From positions 124,001 through 188,000 of the forward strand of contig JAUMZY010000001.1 in the NCBI GenBank assembly GCA_030527885.1: a stretch of DNA of 64,000 nt. Direction: 5' to 3'. The translations under genes and the position numbers were made by a program. Position 1 is the stretch's first letter. Each line of letters opens with the position of its first letter. The notes beneath the pieces were generated by a model, which saw only the letters and a program-made list of their open reading frames with translations, was not told the DNA's origin and did not search any database. Positions 9,532 through 17,290 of the stretch are shown piece by piece. The stretch is from Corynebacterium sp. (lineage in GTDB: Bacteria; Actinomycetota; Actinomycetes; Mycobacteriales; Mycobacteriaceae).

Positions 9532-10130
9532 CTGGCACTTCTGAGCAGGAAGCCCTGTTCCCGATTGGGCCTGGGGCGTTGGCTGAACTGCGAACACACC
9601 TGGCAGGCCTGGCGGAAGAACACCACTTGGTGGATGTTGCTTACCGCACGATTGACACCCCCATTGGGCCGTTGTTGTTGGCTGCCACGGAGGCGGGTTT
9701 GGTACGCGTGGCGTTCGAGCGGGAGGACTTCGATGCGGTGCTGGAATCGCTGGCGGCGAAGATCAGCCCGCGGATACTTGCGGCACCCAGGCGGTTGGAC
9801 GTGGTTGCGGCGGAGTTGGATGAATATTTCGCAGGCCAACGGCAGGCGTTTGATGTGCCGTTGGACTATGCGATGTCCTCGGGGTTCCGGCAGATGGTGC
9901 AGCGCTATTTGCCGAACATTGGCTACGGGCACACGCAGTCGTATAAGCAGGTTGCTGAGCTAGTGGGCAGCCCCAAGGCGGTGCGTGCGGTTGGCACGGC
10001 GTGCGCCACGAATCCGCTGCCGGTTGTGGTGCCGTGCCACCGGGTGCTGCGCGCTGATGGGGGCTTGGGTGGTTACATCGGCGGGTTGGAAGCGAAGACC
10101 ACGCTGCTGGCGTTGGAGAAAGCGGCATAG
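9528..10130 (+). CDS. ogt: Methylated-DNA--protein-cysteine S-methyltransferase
   Basis: The 200-residue suicide DNA-repair protein moves the methyl group of O6-methylguanine onto its own cysteine. The active site VVVPCHRVLRADGGLGGYIGGLEAK is complete, and the DNA-binding helix-turn-helix region precedes it (GYGHTQSYKQVAELVGSPKAVRAVGTA). The N-terminal 40 residues are a family-variable extension; the ribonuclease-like domain begins around VAYRTIDTPIGPLLLAAT. It is translationally coupled to the sigma factor by ATGA. A GCTTTTCGAC motif follows a few bases after its stop. Confidence 0.88.
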   Translation: MTGTSEQEALFPIGPGALAELRTHLAGLAEEHHLVDVAYRTIDTPIGPLLLAATEAGLVRVAFEREDFDAVLESLAAKISPRILAAPRRLDVVAAELDEYFAGQRQAFDVPLDYAMSSGFRQMVQRYLPNIGYGHTQSYKQVAELVGSPKAVRAVGTACATNPLPVVVPCHRVLRADGGLGGYIGGLEAKTTLLALEKAA

Positions 10131-10170
10131 CGGGGTGCTTTTCGACGCCCCCAGCGCCCCGGTTCGCTGG

Positions 10171-10389
10171 TTATTCCGATTGTTGCTGCTCTGCTTTATA
10201 TTGGCGGGCTTTAGCTTTGGCTTCTGCTATGGCTTCCTCGTCGGTCATGAGCCCCAGAGTAATTTTGACCATCCGGTCAATGTCTTCCTCGGTGGCGTAC
10301 ATTCCTTCCATGGCCCAGGCGGCTACGCCGTTGCGCAGCCGCCGTTTTTGCCTAGGGGTGAGGCGTTCATCATCTAAGTTGAGCAGCAC
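10171..10389 (-). CDS. Small VbhA-like antitoxin, no toxin partner visible
   Basis: The 72-residue protein contains RRLRNGVAAWAMEGMYATEED followed by VKITLGLMTDEEAIAEAKAKA. This resembles the VbhA antitoxin family that silences Fic toxins: an Arg-rich helix, an xxxEG inhibitory helix, and a C-terminal GxMTxDEAI helix. The usual Ser/Thr four residues before the Glu of the inhibitory motif is Ala here, so the motif is degenerate. No Fic gene lies on either side; ogt ends 40 bases beyond its stop. It may be an orphan antitoxin or simply a short helical protein of the same fold. Start is the ATG at 10389. Confidence 0.55.
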   Translation of the reverse strand: MLLNLDDERLTPRQKRRLRNGVAAWAMEGMYATEEDIDRMVKITLGLMTDEEAIAEAKAKARQYKAEQQQSE

Positions 10390-10594
10390 GTTGTGGTCTC
10401 CAGTTGTCCCTTATCGGCGATTTACTGCCGCGCGCGATAATGGTTTTTCTATAAAATTTATTACCAATACGCTACTATTTTGCCCACTTTTAGTATTGCT
10501 GTCAATAGAGCCGCAGGCATCTACCGTTGATCGTTGCCGGGTACACTTGGCGCACATCATGACGAGCGCATAGCGAAACTTGGAGGAACACCCA

Positions 10595-11266
10595 TTGGAA
10601 CCTTTGTTCGGAGATGATTTGCTTGGTGGAGCGGCGCCCAAGCTGCCCGAAGGTGCGTTCCATGTACCGGGTTGGCTCACGCTTGAGCAGCAGCGTTGGA
10701 TCGTGACCCGCTTCCACGAGTGGGTTAATGGCCCGGTTCCCATCCGGGCAGCAAAGATTCGTGGGCATGAAATGAGTGTGTGAACAGTATGCCTGGGTTG
10801 GCATTGGCGGCCCTACGAGTACACTCGCGCGGCTGTCGACGTGAATGGCAATCGGGTGCTTGATGTCCCTGATTGGATGGTGCGGCTGGGCCGAAAGGCG
10901 CTTGTCGACGCCACCTGCGACCCGCACGCAGGGGATGATTATGTGCCGGATGCGGCGTTGGTGAATTACTACGATGATGCGGCGCGGATGGGAATGCACC
11001 AAGATAAGGATGAACGTTCAAATGAACCAGTAGTGTCACTGTCGATTGGTGATACCTGCCGGTTTCGGTTCGGCAACACTGAGACCCGCACTAAGCCTTA
11101 TCAGGATATTGATCTGGCTTCGGGTGATCTGTTTGTGTTCGGCGGTCCTTCCCGGTTTGCTTATCATGGTGTTCCGAAAGTGTATTCGGGTACTGCGCCG
11201 GCGGGGTGCGGCCTGGAGTCTGGGCGAATCAACATCACCATGCGGGTCACGGGGCTTGAGGGCTAG
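10595..11266 (+). pseudogene. alkB: AlkB-type alkylated-DNA dioxygenase gene with an in-frame TGA
   Basis: The frame encodes a 2-oxoglutarate/Fe(II) dioxygenase that would oxidatively remove alkyl groups from bases. A GGAGGA box seven bases before TTG 10595 sets the start (MEPLFGDDLLGG). The frame reads normally to RGHEMSV, meets TGA at 10781-10783, and continues without a frame change as TVCLGWHWRPYEYTR. It goes on to the complete catalytic half: the iron ligands in MHQDKDE and YHGVPK, and the terminal Arg pair region GRINITMRV. One base change (CGA to TGA) explains the stop. Re-initiation at GTG 10841 would give only the C-terminal half. Either the gene is dead, it is read through, or the base is wrong. 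Confidence 0.8.
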
Positions 11267-11433
11267 CGAGCGGACCTGGATTCGATGCTCCATGCACCCC
11301 ACTCCATTAACACGACCAGAAATCCAGTGAAAAAGACCGCAGGCATGGCCGCAAAATCTTCGGACTCTGGATATGTATCTGGAACAGTGTGCCTAGGAAG
11401 AATTGTATAAGTTTTTGCATGAATATCACCAGG
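11263..11433 (-). pseudogene. Possible N-terminal remnant of a hotdog thioesterase
   Basis: A 56-residue open stretch on the minus strand reads in part KTYTILPRHTVPDTYPESED then FAAMPAVFFTGFLVVLMEWGAW, and stops at TAG 11263-11265. The pattern of a hydrophobic PAVFxTGFLVxLMEW helix after a Pro-rich start recalls the N-terminus of small actinobacterial thioesterases of the fluoroacetyl-CoA thioesterase type. There is no ATG at its beginning and the rest of the domain is missing. If the resemblance is right, it is a gene remnant lying tail-to-tail with alkB, their stops overlapping. The call rests on memory of the family pattern only. Confidence 0.3.
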
Positions 11434-11577
11434 TTACAGCATGACTACAAACTACTTTCTGCCAAAAAATAAACAGATAGACACACAGGCCCCACCCTTA
11501 CGAGGAGCTATTTCCTGCGCCGATTAACCACACTTCTTAATTTGACTTATTTTGATAGTAAACATATAATAAAATCC

Positions 11578-11814
11578 ATGAATAGAAAAATTACTCAAGA
11601 GATCCTACAACATCTAGAAACAAAAAAGGCACAAAATCCTGACGACTGTGATTACACAGTTAAAAGACTCACACAAGAGCTCAATGAGCAGAAGCAACTT
11701 GGAGTTACAGAACAAGAAGTTGAAGCCGTAATCAAAGACCTAGATGAGCATGGGTATATTTCAGGGACAGAATCATTTGGGACTGAACCGCCAACCAGAT
11801 TTTCGGCTACATAA
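11578..11814 (+). CDS. Small hypothetical winged-helix-like protein
   Basis: The 78-residue product begins MNRKITQEILQHLETKKAQN and contains VKRLTQELNEQKQLGVTEQEVEAVIKDLDEHGYIS. That order of helices ending in a GYI(S) turn is typical of small winged-helix or RecX/PCI-like domains, but no family is recognised. The gene is AT-rich relative to its neighbours and lies in a 1.3-kb gap otherwise holding gene relics, so it may be acquired DNA. The open frame continues 12 codons upstream to an ATG at 11542. No good ribosome binding site is seen for either start. Confidence 0.45.
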   Translation: MNRKITQEILQHLETKKAQNPDDCDYTVKRLTQELNEQKQLGVTEQEVEAVIKDLDEHGYISGTESFGTEPPTRFSAT

Positions 11815-12018
11815 AATGTGTGCCTGCTCGACATATTGGAGCTAGGTGCCGATTTAACCATATATACTTCTCTGCTTAACTAAGAAAATAGTTCCCATGC
11901 AGCATGCACATATGATCTGTCTTCAATTTGTTTTAACGAGCCACAGTAACCAGCCGAAAAGCAGAATCACCTCTATGATAAAAATCATATCTCACGTTTT
12001 ACCTATGTAACTCGTTTG

Positions 12019-12237
12019 CCAAATGACGAAGATGAAACATAACAGTCCTGGTTCGACAACACCACACCTTGCCAGGTCATTGATCTAACTCCGCGTGACC
12101 TGTTTGTTTTCGGTGACGCTTCCCGGTTCACTTATCACGGTGCTCCACAAGTATATCTGGGTACTGCACCGGCGATCTGCAACCTAGAACCTGGGTGGAT
12201 CAACATCACCATGTATGTCACGGGACTTAATAGCTGA
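12019..12237 (+). pseudogene. Remnant of a second AlkB gene (C-terminal part)
   Basis: From 12073 to the TGA at 12235-12237 the DNA reads QVIDLTPRDLFVFGDASRF, then TYHGAPQVYLGTAPA and WINITMYVTGLNS. This is a clear diverged copy of the last 55 residues of the AlkB gene 1 kb upstream (QDIDLASGDLFVFGGPSRF and so on). Upstream of 12073 a short piece resembling the DKDE iron-ligand region is followed by an in-frame TAA and an internal deletion. There is no start and no N-terminal half. It is a dead duplicate, older than the nonsense change in the first copy judging by divergence. Confidence 0.8.
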
Positions 12238-12541
12238 TGGGTGGATCTGGATTTGTCAAAAGCAAGTTAAATGAGGATAGTGGCGCGTTGTCATCGAAGA
12301 ATATATCCGCACCTAGACACTTCACCGGACATTCTCGCCACCACCCCAGTTAACGAATTGCACACAGATATTGGACCGACAGGAAGTTGTACACGCACGA
12401 GGATGCGGCGGCACAGATTTGACCGTGCGCACTCTAGATATGATGGTACTGCCCCTGGATTCGTCGACAAGCAAGCAACGGGTTATGATGGGGTTTGTCC
12501 ACTTTTAAGACACAGATATAAAGGCGAATGATGCGCTATGA

Positions 12542-12599
12542 GGATTCTTGCGGCCTAAGAATCCACCCCTCAACCGCAGTGAGGTAGCTGCGGTTATTT
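12542..12599 (+). terminator. Two consecutive stem-loops before the ABC exporter
   Basis: The first hairpin has 8-base arms GGATTCTT/AAGAATCC at 12542-12564. The second has 8-base arms AACCGCAG/CTGCGGTT at 12572-12595, followed by ATTT. The second resembles a weak intrinsic terminator. Both end about 35 bases before the probable GTG start of the ATPase gene. They either close transcription entering from the left or act as a leader for the exporter. Confidence 0.5.
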
Positions 12600-12630
12600 C
12601 GCCAACCCCTTGTATAGATTGGGTATTTCT

Positions 12631-13587
12631 GTGTCTTCTCCCCTTTGCTTACACGCGCAAAATTTAGAACGTATTTTCGGTAAAAAGAAGTTCGTGGCGG
12701 TCCGGGATGTCTCCCTCACTGTGGAGCCTGGACAAATCCACGCCCTGCTGGGCCCCAACGGGGCTGGCAAAACCACAACGGTGCGCATGTGCGCCGGATT
12801 GTTAACCCCCACCGCCGGCACCGTGCACGTCGCAGGCATCAATGTTGCCACCCACCCGGCGCGGGCCCGCACCCAAATGGGCCTCGTGTTGGGCGGTGAG
12901 CTGGGGTTTTATCCCCGCGCCACCGCCAAGGATAATTTGCTGTTCTTCGCCGATGTGCAGGGCCTGAGCAGCAGGGAGCGCAAACCTGCTGTTGCCGCGG
13001 CGTTGGCGCGGGTACAGCTGGCGGATGCGGCGGATAAGAAGGTATCGGAGTTTTCCCGCGGCATGGTGCAGCGGCTGCATTTGGCGCGGGCCACACTCGC
13101 GCAACCGGCGTTGTTGCTGCTGGATGAGCCAACGATAGGCATGGATCCGGACATTGCGTTGCAGGTGCGGGATCTCATTCGGGAGTTCGCGGCCGATGGG
13201 ACGGGGGTGTTGCTGACGTCGCATTCCATGTCTGAAGTGGAGGAGCTGGCGGATGTCATTTCGGTGATCGGGGCGGGCCGCATTGCGGTGTGTGGGCAGG
13301 TGTCGGACATCGCGGCGTATGCGGGTGTGCAGGCCACGACGTCGTTCACGGTGCCGGCGCAGGCGGGGGACCTGGTAGCTGGGCTGGGTGCGGCGCTGAC
13401 GGGCCAGGCAGTGGTGAGTCGCCGCCCCGCCGGGGCGCGGTGGTCCGTGGCGGTGTATTGGCGGGACACGCCAGACGTGCCGGCGCTGCTCACGCACCTG
13501 CCCGGTGTGGAACCGCCGGATCTTATCACCCGCCCCGCATCACTCGAAGAAGTGTACTTGGCGCTGGCAGATCGGTTGGCCCGATGA
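12631..13587 (+). CDS. ABC exporter ATP-binding subunit
   Basis: The cytoplasmic ATPase of an ABC-2 type exporter shows Walker A LLGPNGAGKTTTVRM near residue 40 and the signature FSRGMVQRLHLARA near residue 140. Walker B LLLLDEPTIGMDPD and the H-loop LLTSHSM follow. A C-terminal extension of about 90 residues is typical of drug, antibiotic or polysaccharide exporters. I chose GTG 12631 (MSSPLCLHAQNLERIFG). A TTG at 12610 is in frame, but a -10-like TATAGAT overlaps that upstream stretch. The stop overlaps the next start by ATGA. Substrate unknown. Confidence 0.82.
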   Translation: MSSPLCLHAQNLERIFGKKKFVAVRDVSLTVEPGQIHALLGPNGAGKTTTVRMCAGLLTPTAGTVHVAGINVATHPARARTQMGLVLGGELGFYPRATAKDNLLFFADVQGLSSRERKPAVAAALARVQLADAADKKVSEFSRGMVQRLHLARATLAQPALLLLDEPTIGMDPDIALQVRDLIREFAADGTGVLLTSHSMSEVEELADVISVIGAGRIAVCGQVSDIAAYAGVQATTSFTVPAQAGDLVAGLGAALTGQAVVSRRPAGARWSVAVYWRDTPDVPALLTHLPGVEPPDLITRPASLEEVYLALADRLAR

Positions 13588-14333
13588 GTCCACAGATGCG
13601 AATGATGTGGTTTCACCTGCGGCAATTCATGTCCGTGCCGTATTTTTTGCAGATCATGGTGGTCACCACGGTGGTGAGTGCCATGACGCAGTTCGTGGCG
13701 TACCAGGCGTGGGGTTCGGTGGATCCTGCCCGGGGTTGGGTGCGGGCTGGTGTTATTGGCCTGTGGACCACCGCCACGTTTTCGGCGGGCATCGTGGGAT
13801 TTGAGCGGTACAAAGGCACCTTGGTGTATTTGGTGTTGGCGCCGATTGGGTCGCTGCGCTGCGTGGCGGCCGTGGTGTCAGCGGCGGCTTCGTTTGGGCT
13901 GTTGGCGTTTCCGCTGGCGTGGGCCACGTGGGCGGCACTGGCCGGGTCGATGCACTTCGCGCCCGTTGATGTGCCGCGCCTCCTGGGTGGTGTGGTGCTT
14001 CTGTGGTTGGGCGCGGTGGCGATCAGTTTCGTCGTGGCGGCGGTATTCATTCTGACGCCGAACGCCATCGCCTACGAGGAGCTGCTGCTCGTGCCGGTGT
14101 TTTTCACCTCTGGGGTGCTGTTCACCAGCGCGGCGCCACCCGGTTGGTTGGCAGCCATAGGCCGGTTGCTGCCGCTGTCCACCCCCATTGATGTTCTCTT
14201 CGGCCGGGCCGTGCCAGCCATGGATCTCACCGTGTGGCTGGTTGTGCTGCTGGCGTGGCTCGGGCTCGCCCGCATGCTGGGGCGCCACGCACTGGTGCAC
14301 GCAACCAAAGCGGGGACGGTGGAAGTCATATGA
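13584..14333 (+). CDS. ABC-2 type exporter permease, first subunit
   Basis: The 249-residue membrane protein has six predicted hydrophobic segments and no recognisable catalytic motif, as expected for an ABC-2 permease. The start ATG 13584 overlaps the ATPase stop (ATGA), and its own stop region overlaps the next permease start by 4 bases (ATGA), so all three genes form one coupled operon. The two permeases probably form a heterodimer with two copies of the ATPase. The frame is open upstream inside the ATPase gene, but that part is out of phase with its translation. Confidence 0.8.
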   Translation: MSPQMRMMWFHLRQFMSVPYFLQIMVVTTVVSAMTQFVAYQAWGSVDPARGWVRAGVIGLWTTATFSAGIVGFERYKGTLVYLVLAPIGSLRCVAAVVSAAASFGLLAFPLAWATWAALAGSMHFAPVDVPRLLGGVVLLWLGAVAISFVVAAVFILTPNAIAYEELLLVPVFFTSGVLFTSAAPPGWLAAIGRLLPLSTPIDVLFGRAVPAMDLTVWLVVLLAWLGLARMLGRHALVHATKAGTVEVI

Positions 14334-15076
14334 TGCAGCGCATACTATCCGGGGTGCGGGTAACCTGGGCTTCCGCAACCGCCTTTGCGACGCTCGGAAC
14401 CGCCATCACCACCCTGTTGCTGATTCCACTCCTCAACGTTGCCTTCACCCTGCTGCTGGGCGCCGACCTGGCAGCCCCCAACCTGGTGCGCACCGGCTAC
14501 GCGGCCGCCCTGGTAGCCCTGGCAACCTCCGTGGCTGGGGGCATCGTGAGCGTGGTCGCCACGGACCGGCACCTGGGCATCTTCTTCGAAATACACTCCC
14601 GGCGCCGCCTGGATGTGGCCTACTGGCTGGCAATATCCGTGGTGCCCGCGCTACTAGCGGCTACGACCGGGGCGATGGTGATCGGATCCGTCGCCGTCTT
14701 CGCCGGCGGGGCCCTGCTCGGGCGGGTGCTCATGTTGGCGTTGTGCGCGGTGGTGATCGGCATACTGCTGGGCGTCGCTGCCGCCGGCATCGGGGTGGGG
14801 CTCCCCGACCCTTACCTGGGCGCCACCCTCCTTGGCTCCACATTGCCGCTGTTCACTGGGGTGATTGTGCCCATTGAAGCATGCCCTAAATGGTTGCAAA
14901 CTCTCAGCCACGTAACACCGATGCGCGGCATCATCACCGCCCTCGACCACTGCCCAACAGTAAGCCTCATAGTGCACGACATTGTGGTAGCCGCAGCATG
15001 GGCATCGGTGGGGCTGGGCCTAGTGCGGTGGGCTGTTGCCCGCAACCGCGCCGGGAAGCAACAACATAGCCTATAG
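14330..15076 (+). CDS. ABC-2 type exporter permease, second subunit
   Basis: The 248-residue, six-span membrane protein starts MMQRILSGVRVTWASATAF at ATG 14330, overlapping the first permease stop. A second ATG follows immediately at 14333. The late segment LFTGVIVPIEACPKWLQTLSHVTPMRGI is typical of the loop before the last span of ABC-2 permeases. It ends the exporter operon; about 70 bases follow before the interrupted MFS gene. Substrate unknown. Confidence 0.8.
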   Translation: MMQRILSGVRVTWASATAFATLGTAITTLLLIPLLNVAFTLLLGADLAAPNLVRTGYAAALVALATSVAGGIVSVVATDRHLGIFFEIHSRRRLDVAYWLAISVVPALLAATTGAMVIGSVAVFAGGALLGRVLMLALCAVVIGILLGVAAAGIGVGLPDPYLGATLLGSTLPLFTGVIVPIEACPKWLQTLSHVTPMRGIITALDHCPTVSLIVHDIVVAAAWASVGLGLVRWAVARNRAGKQQHSL

Positions 15077-15148
15077 AGGGTAGCCCTGGCGATACTAGGC
15101 AACGCAGGCATCTGGCTGCCAGCCCCCACCCCACACAGGATGGAAGGC

Positions 15149-16342
15149 ATGACCAACATCAGTGCACGCCAAACAACCGGCGCATTACTTGCGCTCAGCG
15201 TAGGCGGATTCGGAATCGGACTCACCGAATTCATCATCGCGGGGCTCCTCACCGAGATCGCAAGTAACCTTCATGTCACCATCAGCTAAGTTGGGCACCT
15301 CGTGGGTGGGTATGCCCTCGCGGTTACACCCGGCGCGCTCCTCATCACCCCGATGCTCATGCGGCAACCTCCCAAGTATGTGTTGGGGTTACTGTTGGGG
15401 TTTTTCATTGTGGGTAATGTTCTATCCGCTGGGGCGCCGAATTACGGCGTCATGCTCCTGGGCCGCATCATTACAGCGTTAGCGCATGGGGGTTATTTCG
15501 GCATTGGTGCAGTACTGGCTGCGGCGCTGGTGCCGGCGTCGAAAAGCGCCTCAGCCGTAGCGACAATGTTTGCGGGACTCACCATTGCGAACGTATTGGG
15601 TGTACCCCTCGGTGCATTCATTGGGCAGCACTATGGGTGGCGGGTGGTGTTTGTACTCATCAGTGTTGTGGGGGTAATGGCGCTGGTAGGGCTGCTGGTG
15701 TTCGTACCGGTCACTGAGCCAGAGCCGCAACAACTACCCATCACACACCAGTTTCGAACCTTAGTTCGGCCACAGGTGGTGCTGTCCATCGCCACAACCG
15801 CACTGGTCTTCGGCGGCATGTTCGGAGTATTCACCTACATCGAACCCCTACTACGGGACGTCACCGACTACCCACCCCAAGCCATCCCCTGGCTCCTCAT
15901 CCTCTTCGGCATCGGCCTCTTCGCCGGAAACATCATCGGCGGCCGACTAGCAGACCGCAACCCCGACAACGCCGTACTCACATTAAGCCTCCTACTACCC
16001 ATCGTCATTCTGGCACTCAGCGCAGCAGCCGCCCACCAAATCCCCATGGCAATACTCATCTTTCTGCTAGGACTCGTGGGATTCGCCACCGTACCAGACC
16101 TACAAGCACGAGTACTACGCTCTGCGCAAGGTGCAGCAACCCTAGCATCCGCAGCAAACATCGCCGCCTTCAACCTCGGCAACGCCCTCGGCGTCAGCAT
16201 CGCCGGCGCCACCATCGCAGCCGGCTGGGGGCTCCGCAGCCCCAGCTTTACCGGCACCGCCCTAACCCTGCTCGGGCTCACCCTCGTCTGCCTGAGCCGC
16301 ACCAAGCTTTTCGACGCCCCCACCCGCAACCACAACAGCTAA
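15149..16342 (+). pseudogene. MFS efflux transporter gene interrupted by an in-frame TAA
   Basis: The frame encodes a 12-span major facilitator of the AraJ/Cmx drug-efflux type. It starts at ATG 15149 (MTNISARQTTGALLALSVGG) behind a GGAAGG box and reads the first span. After 46 codons it meets TAA at 15287-15289 inside LHVTIS-stop-VGHLVGGYALAV, and then continues in the same frame to 16342. The family usually has Gln or Glu at this place in the first periplasmic loop, so CAA to TAA is the simplest explanation. Re-initiation at GTG 15302 would lack the first membrane span. The 3' end overlaps the convergent regulator by 81 bases. Confidence 0.8.
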
Positions 16343-17203
16343 CGCCGCCTCCGCCGCACCACCCGGCTCCACAGTATGCACCAAAATGCGCTGCCCATTC
16401 CCCTCCGGCAAATGCAACACCTCATACCCCAACTCAAACTCCCCCACCCCAGGATGTCGAAACTGCTTCACCCCACCCGTACACAACCGCACATCATACC
16501 CAGCCCACAACTGCGCAAACTCCACACTATGCACACTCAAATACCCCACCAACTCCGCAAGCTGCCGATCCTCCGCAAACTGCGCCGCCACATACCGAAG
16601 CGATGCCACCGCCGTCGCCGCCTCCGCAGCCCAATCAACATACAAACCCCGAACCCGCTCATCCAAAAACAACAACTTCAACTGATTAGGACGACCCGCC
16701 CCCACCCGATTCGGCGCATCATAATCCACATGCCCCGCCAACAACGCATGACCAGCACGATTCCACGCCAAAATATCATTAAACCGCCCCAACAACACCG
16801 CCGGCGCCCCACCCAAAGAATTCAACACCCGAACCGCACCCGACCGAGCAAACTCCGGCTGTGAATCCACCAACCGGCCCGGTACCGCCGAATGATGCAC
16901 CAACGCATACAAATGCGCCCGCTCATCAGCATCAAGCTGCAACGCCCGCGCCAACGCCCCAATGATCGCATCGGAAGCATTCTGCGACTGCCCCTGCTCC
17001 AGGCGGGTCAAATAAGCAACCGATACCCCAGCGAGCTGCGCTAGTTCTTCCCGACGCAAACCAGGCACCCGCCGGCGGCCATAAGAACGAACCCCCGCCG
17101 CCTCCAGGGTGATGCGGTCGCGCCGGGAGCGGAGGAATTCACCGAGTTCGGTGCTGGGGCTGTTGGTGGCGGGGTGTGGTGTCAGTGGTGTCATGATCAC
17201 CAT
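16262..17203 (-). CDS. XRE-family regulator with MmyB-like ligand-binding domain
   Basis: The protein of about 313 residues has an N-terminal helix-turn-helix (LRREELAQLAGVSVAYLTRLEQGQSQNASDAIIGALARAL). A C-terminal MmyB/MLTR-type domain (FNDILAWNRAGHALLAGHVDYDA, LRYVAAQFAEDRQLAELVGYL) probably binds a small lipophilic ligand. Such regulators usually control a neighbouring oxidoreductase or transporter; here the interrupted MFS gene is the obvious target, though the two are convergent. The last 27 codons are antisense to the MFS C-terminus. Starts at ATG 17203 or 17194 (MTPLTPHPATN) are both possible. Confidence 0.8.
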   Translation of the reverse strand: MVIMTPLTPHPATNSPSTELGEFLRSRRDRITLEAAGVRSYGRRRVPGLRREELAQLAGVSVAYLTRLEQGQSQNASDAIIGALARALQLDADERAHLYALVHHSAVPGRLVDSQPEFARSGAVRVLNSLGGAPAVLLGRFNDILAWNRAGHALLAGHVDYDAPNRVGAGRPNQLKLLFLDERVRGLYVDWAAEAATAVASLRYVAAQFAEDRQLAELVGYLSVHSVEFAQLWAGYDVRLCTGGVKQFRHPGVGEFELGYEVLHLPEGNGQRILVHTVEPGGAAEAALAVVVAGGGVEKLGAAQADEGEPEQG

Positions 17204-17290
17204 TGTGGTGATGTTGTTGCCCTCGCGCCTGCCCCTATTAGGGTTAGTCTGGTGTTGCTCTAAGTTTTATGTCACATTATTCCCATGTAG

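Larger units (their letters stand above)
11267..12600. other. AT-rich gene-poor gap between alkB and the ABC exporter
   Basis: Apart from the small gene at 11578, the thioesterase-like remnant and the AlkB remnant, no intact coding sequence is visible in these 1.3 kb. Composition is more AT-rich than the neighbourhood. At 12461 there is one GTCGACAAGC variant of the dispersed motif. The right end carries two consecutive stem-loops. The region looks like a decay zone left by lost or inserted DNA. Confidence 0.6.

Noticed and set aside
10781..10783. Selenocysteine at the TGA of AlkB
   Set aside because: No Cys is conserved at this position in the family, no SECIS-like hairpin is evident, and other genes here show TAA and TAG stops of the same kind.
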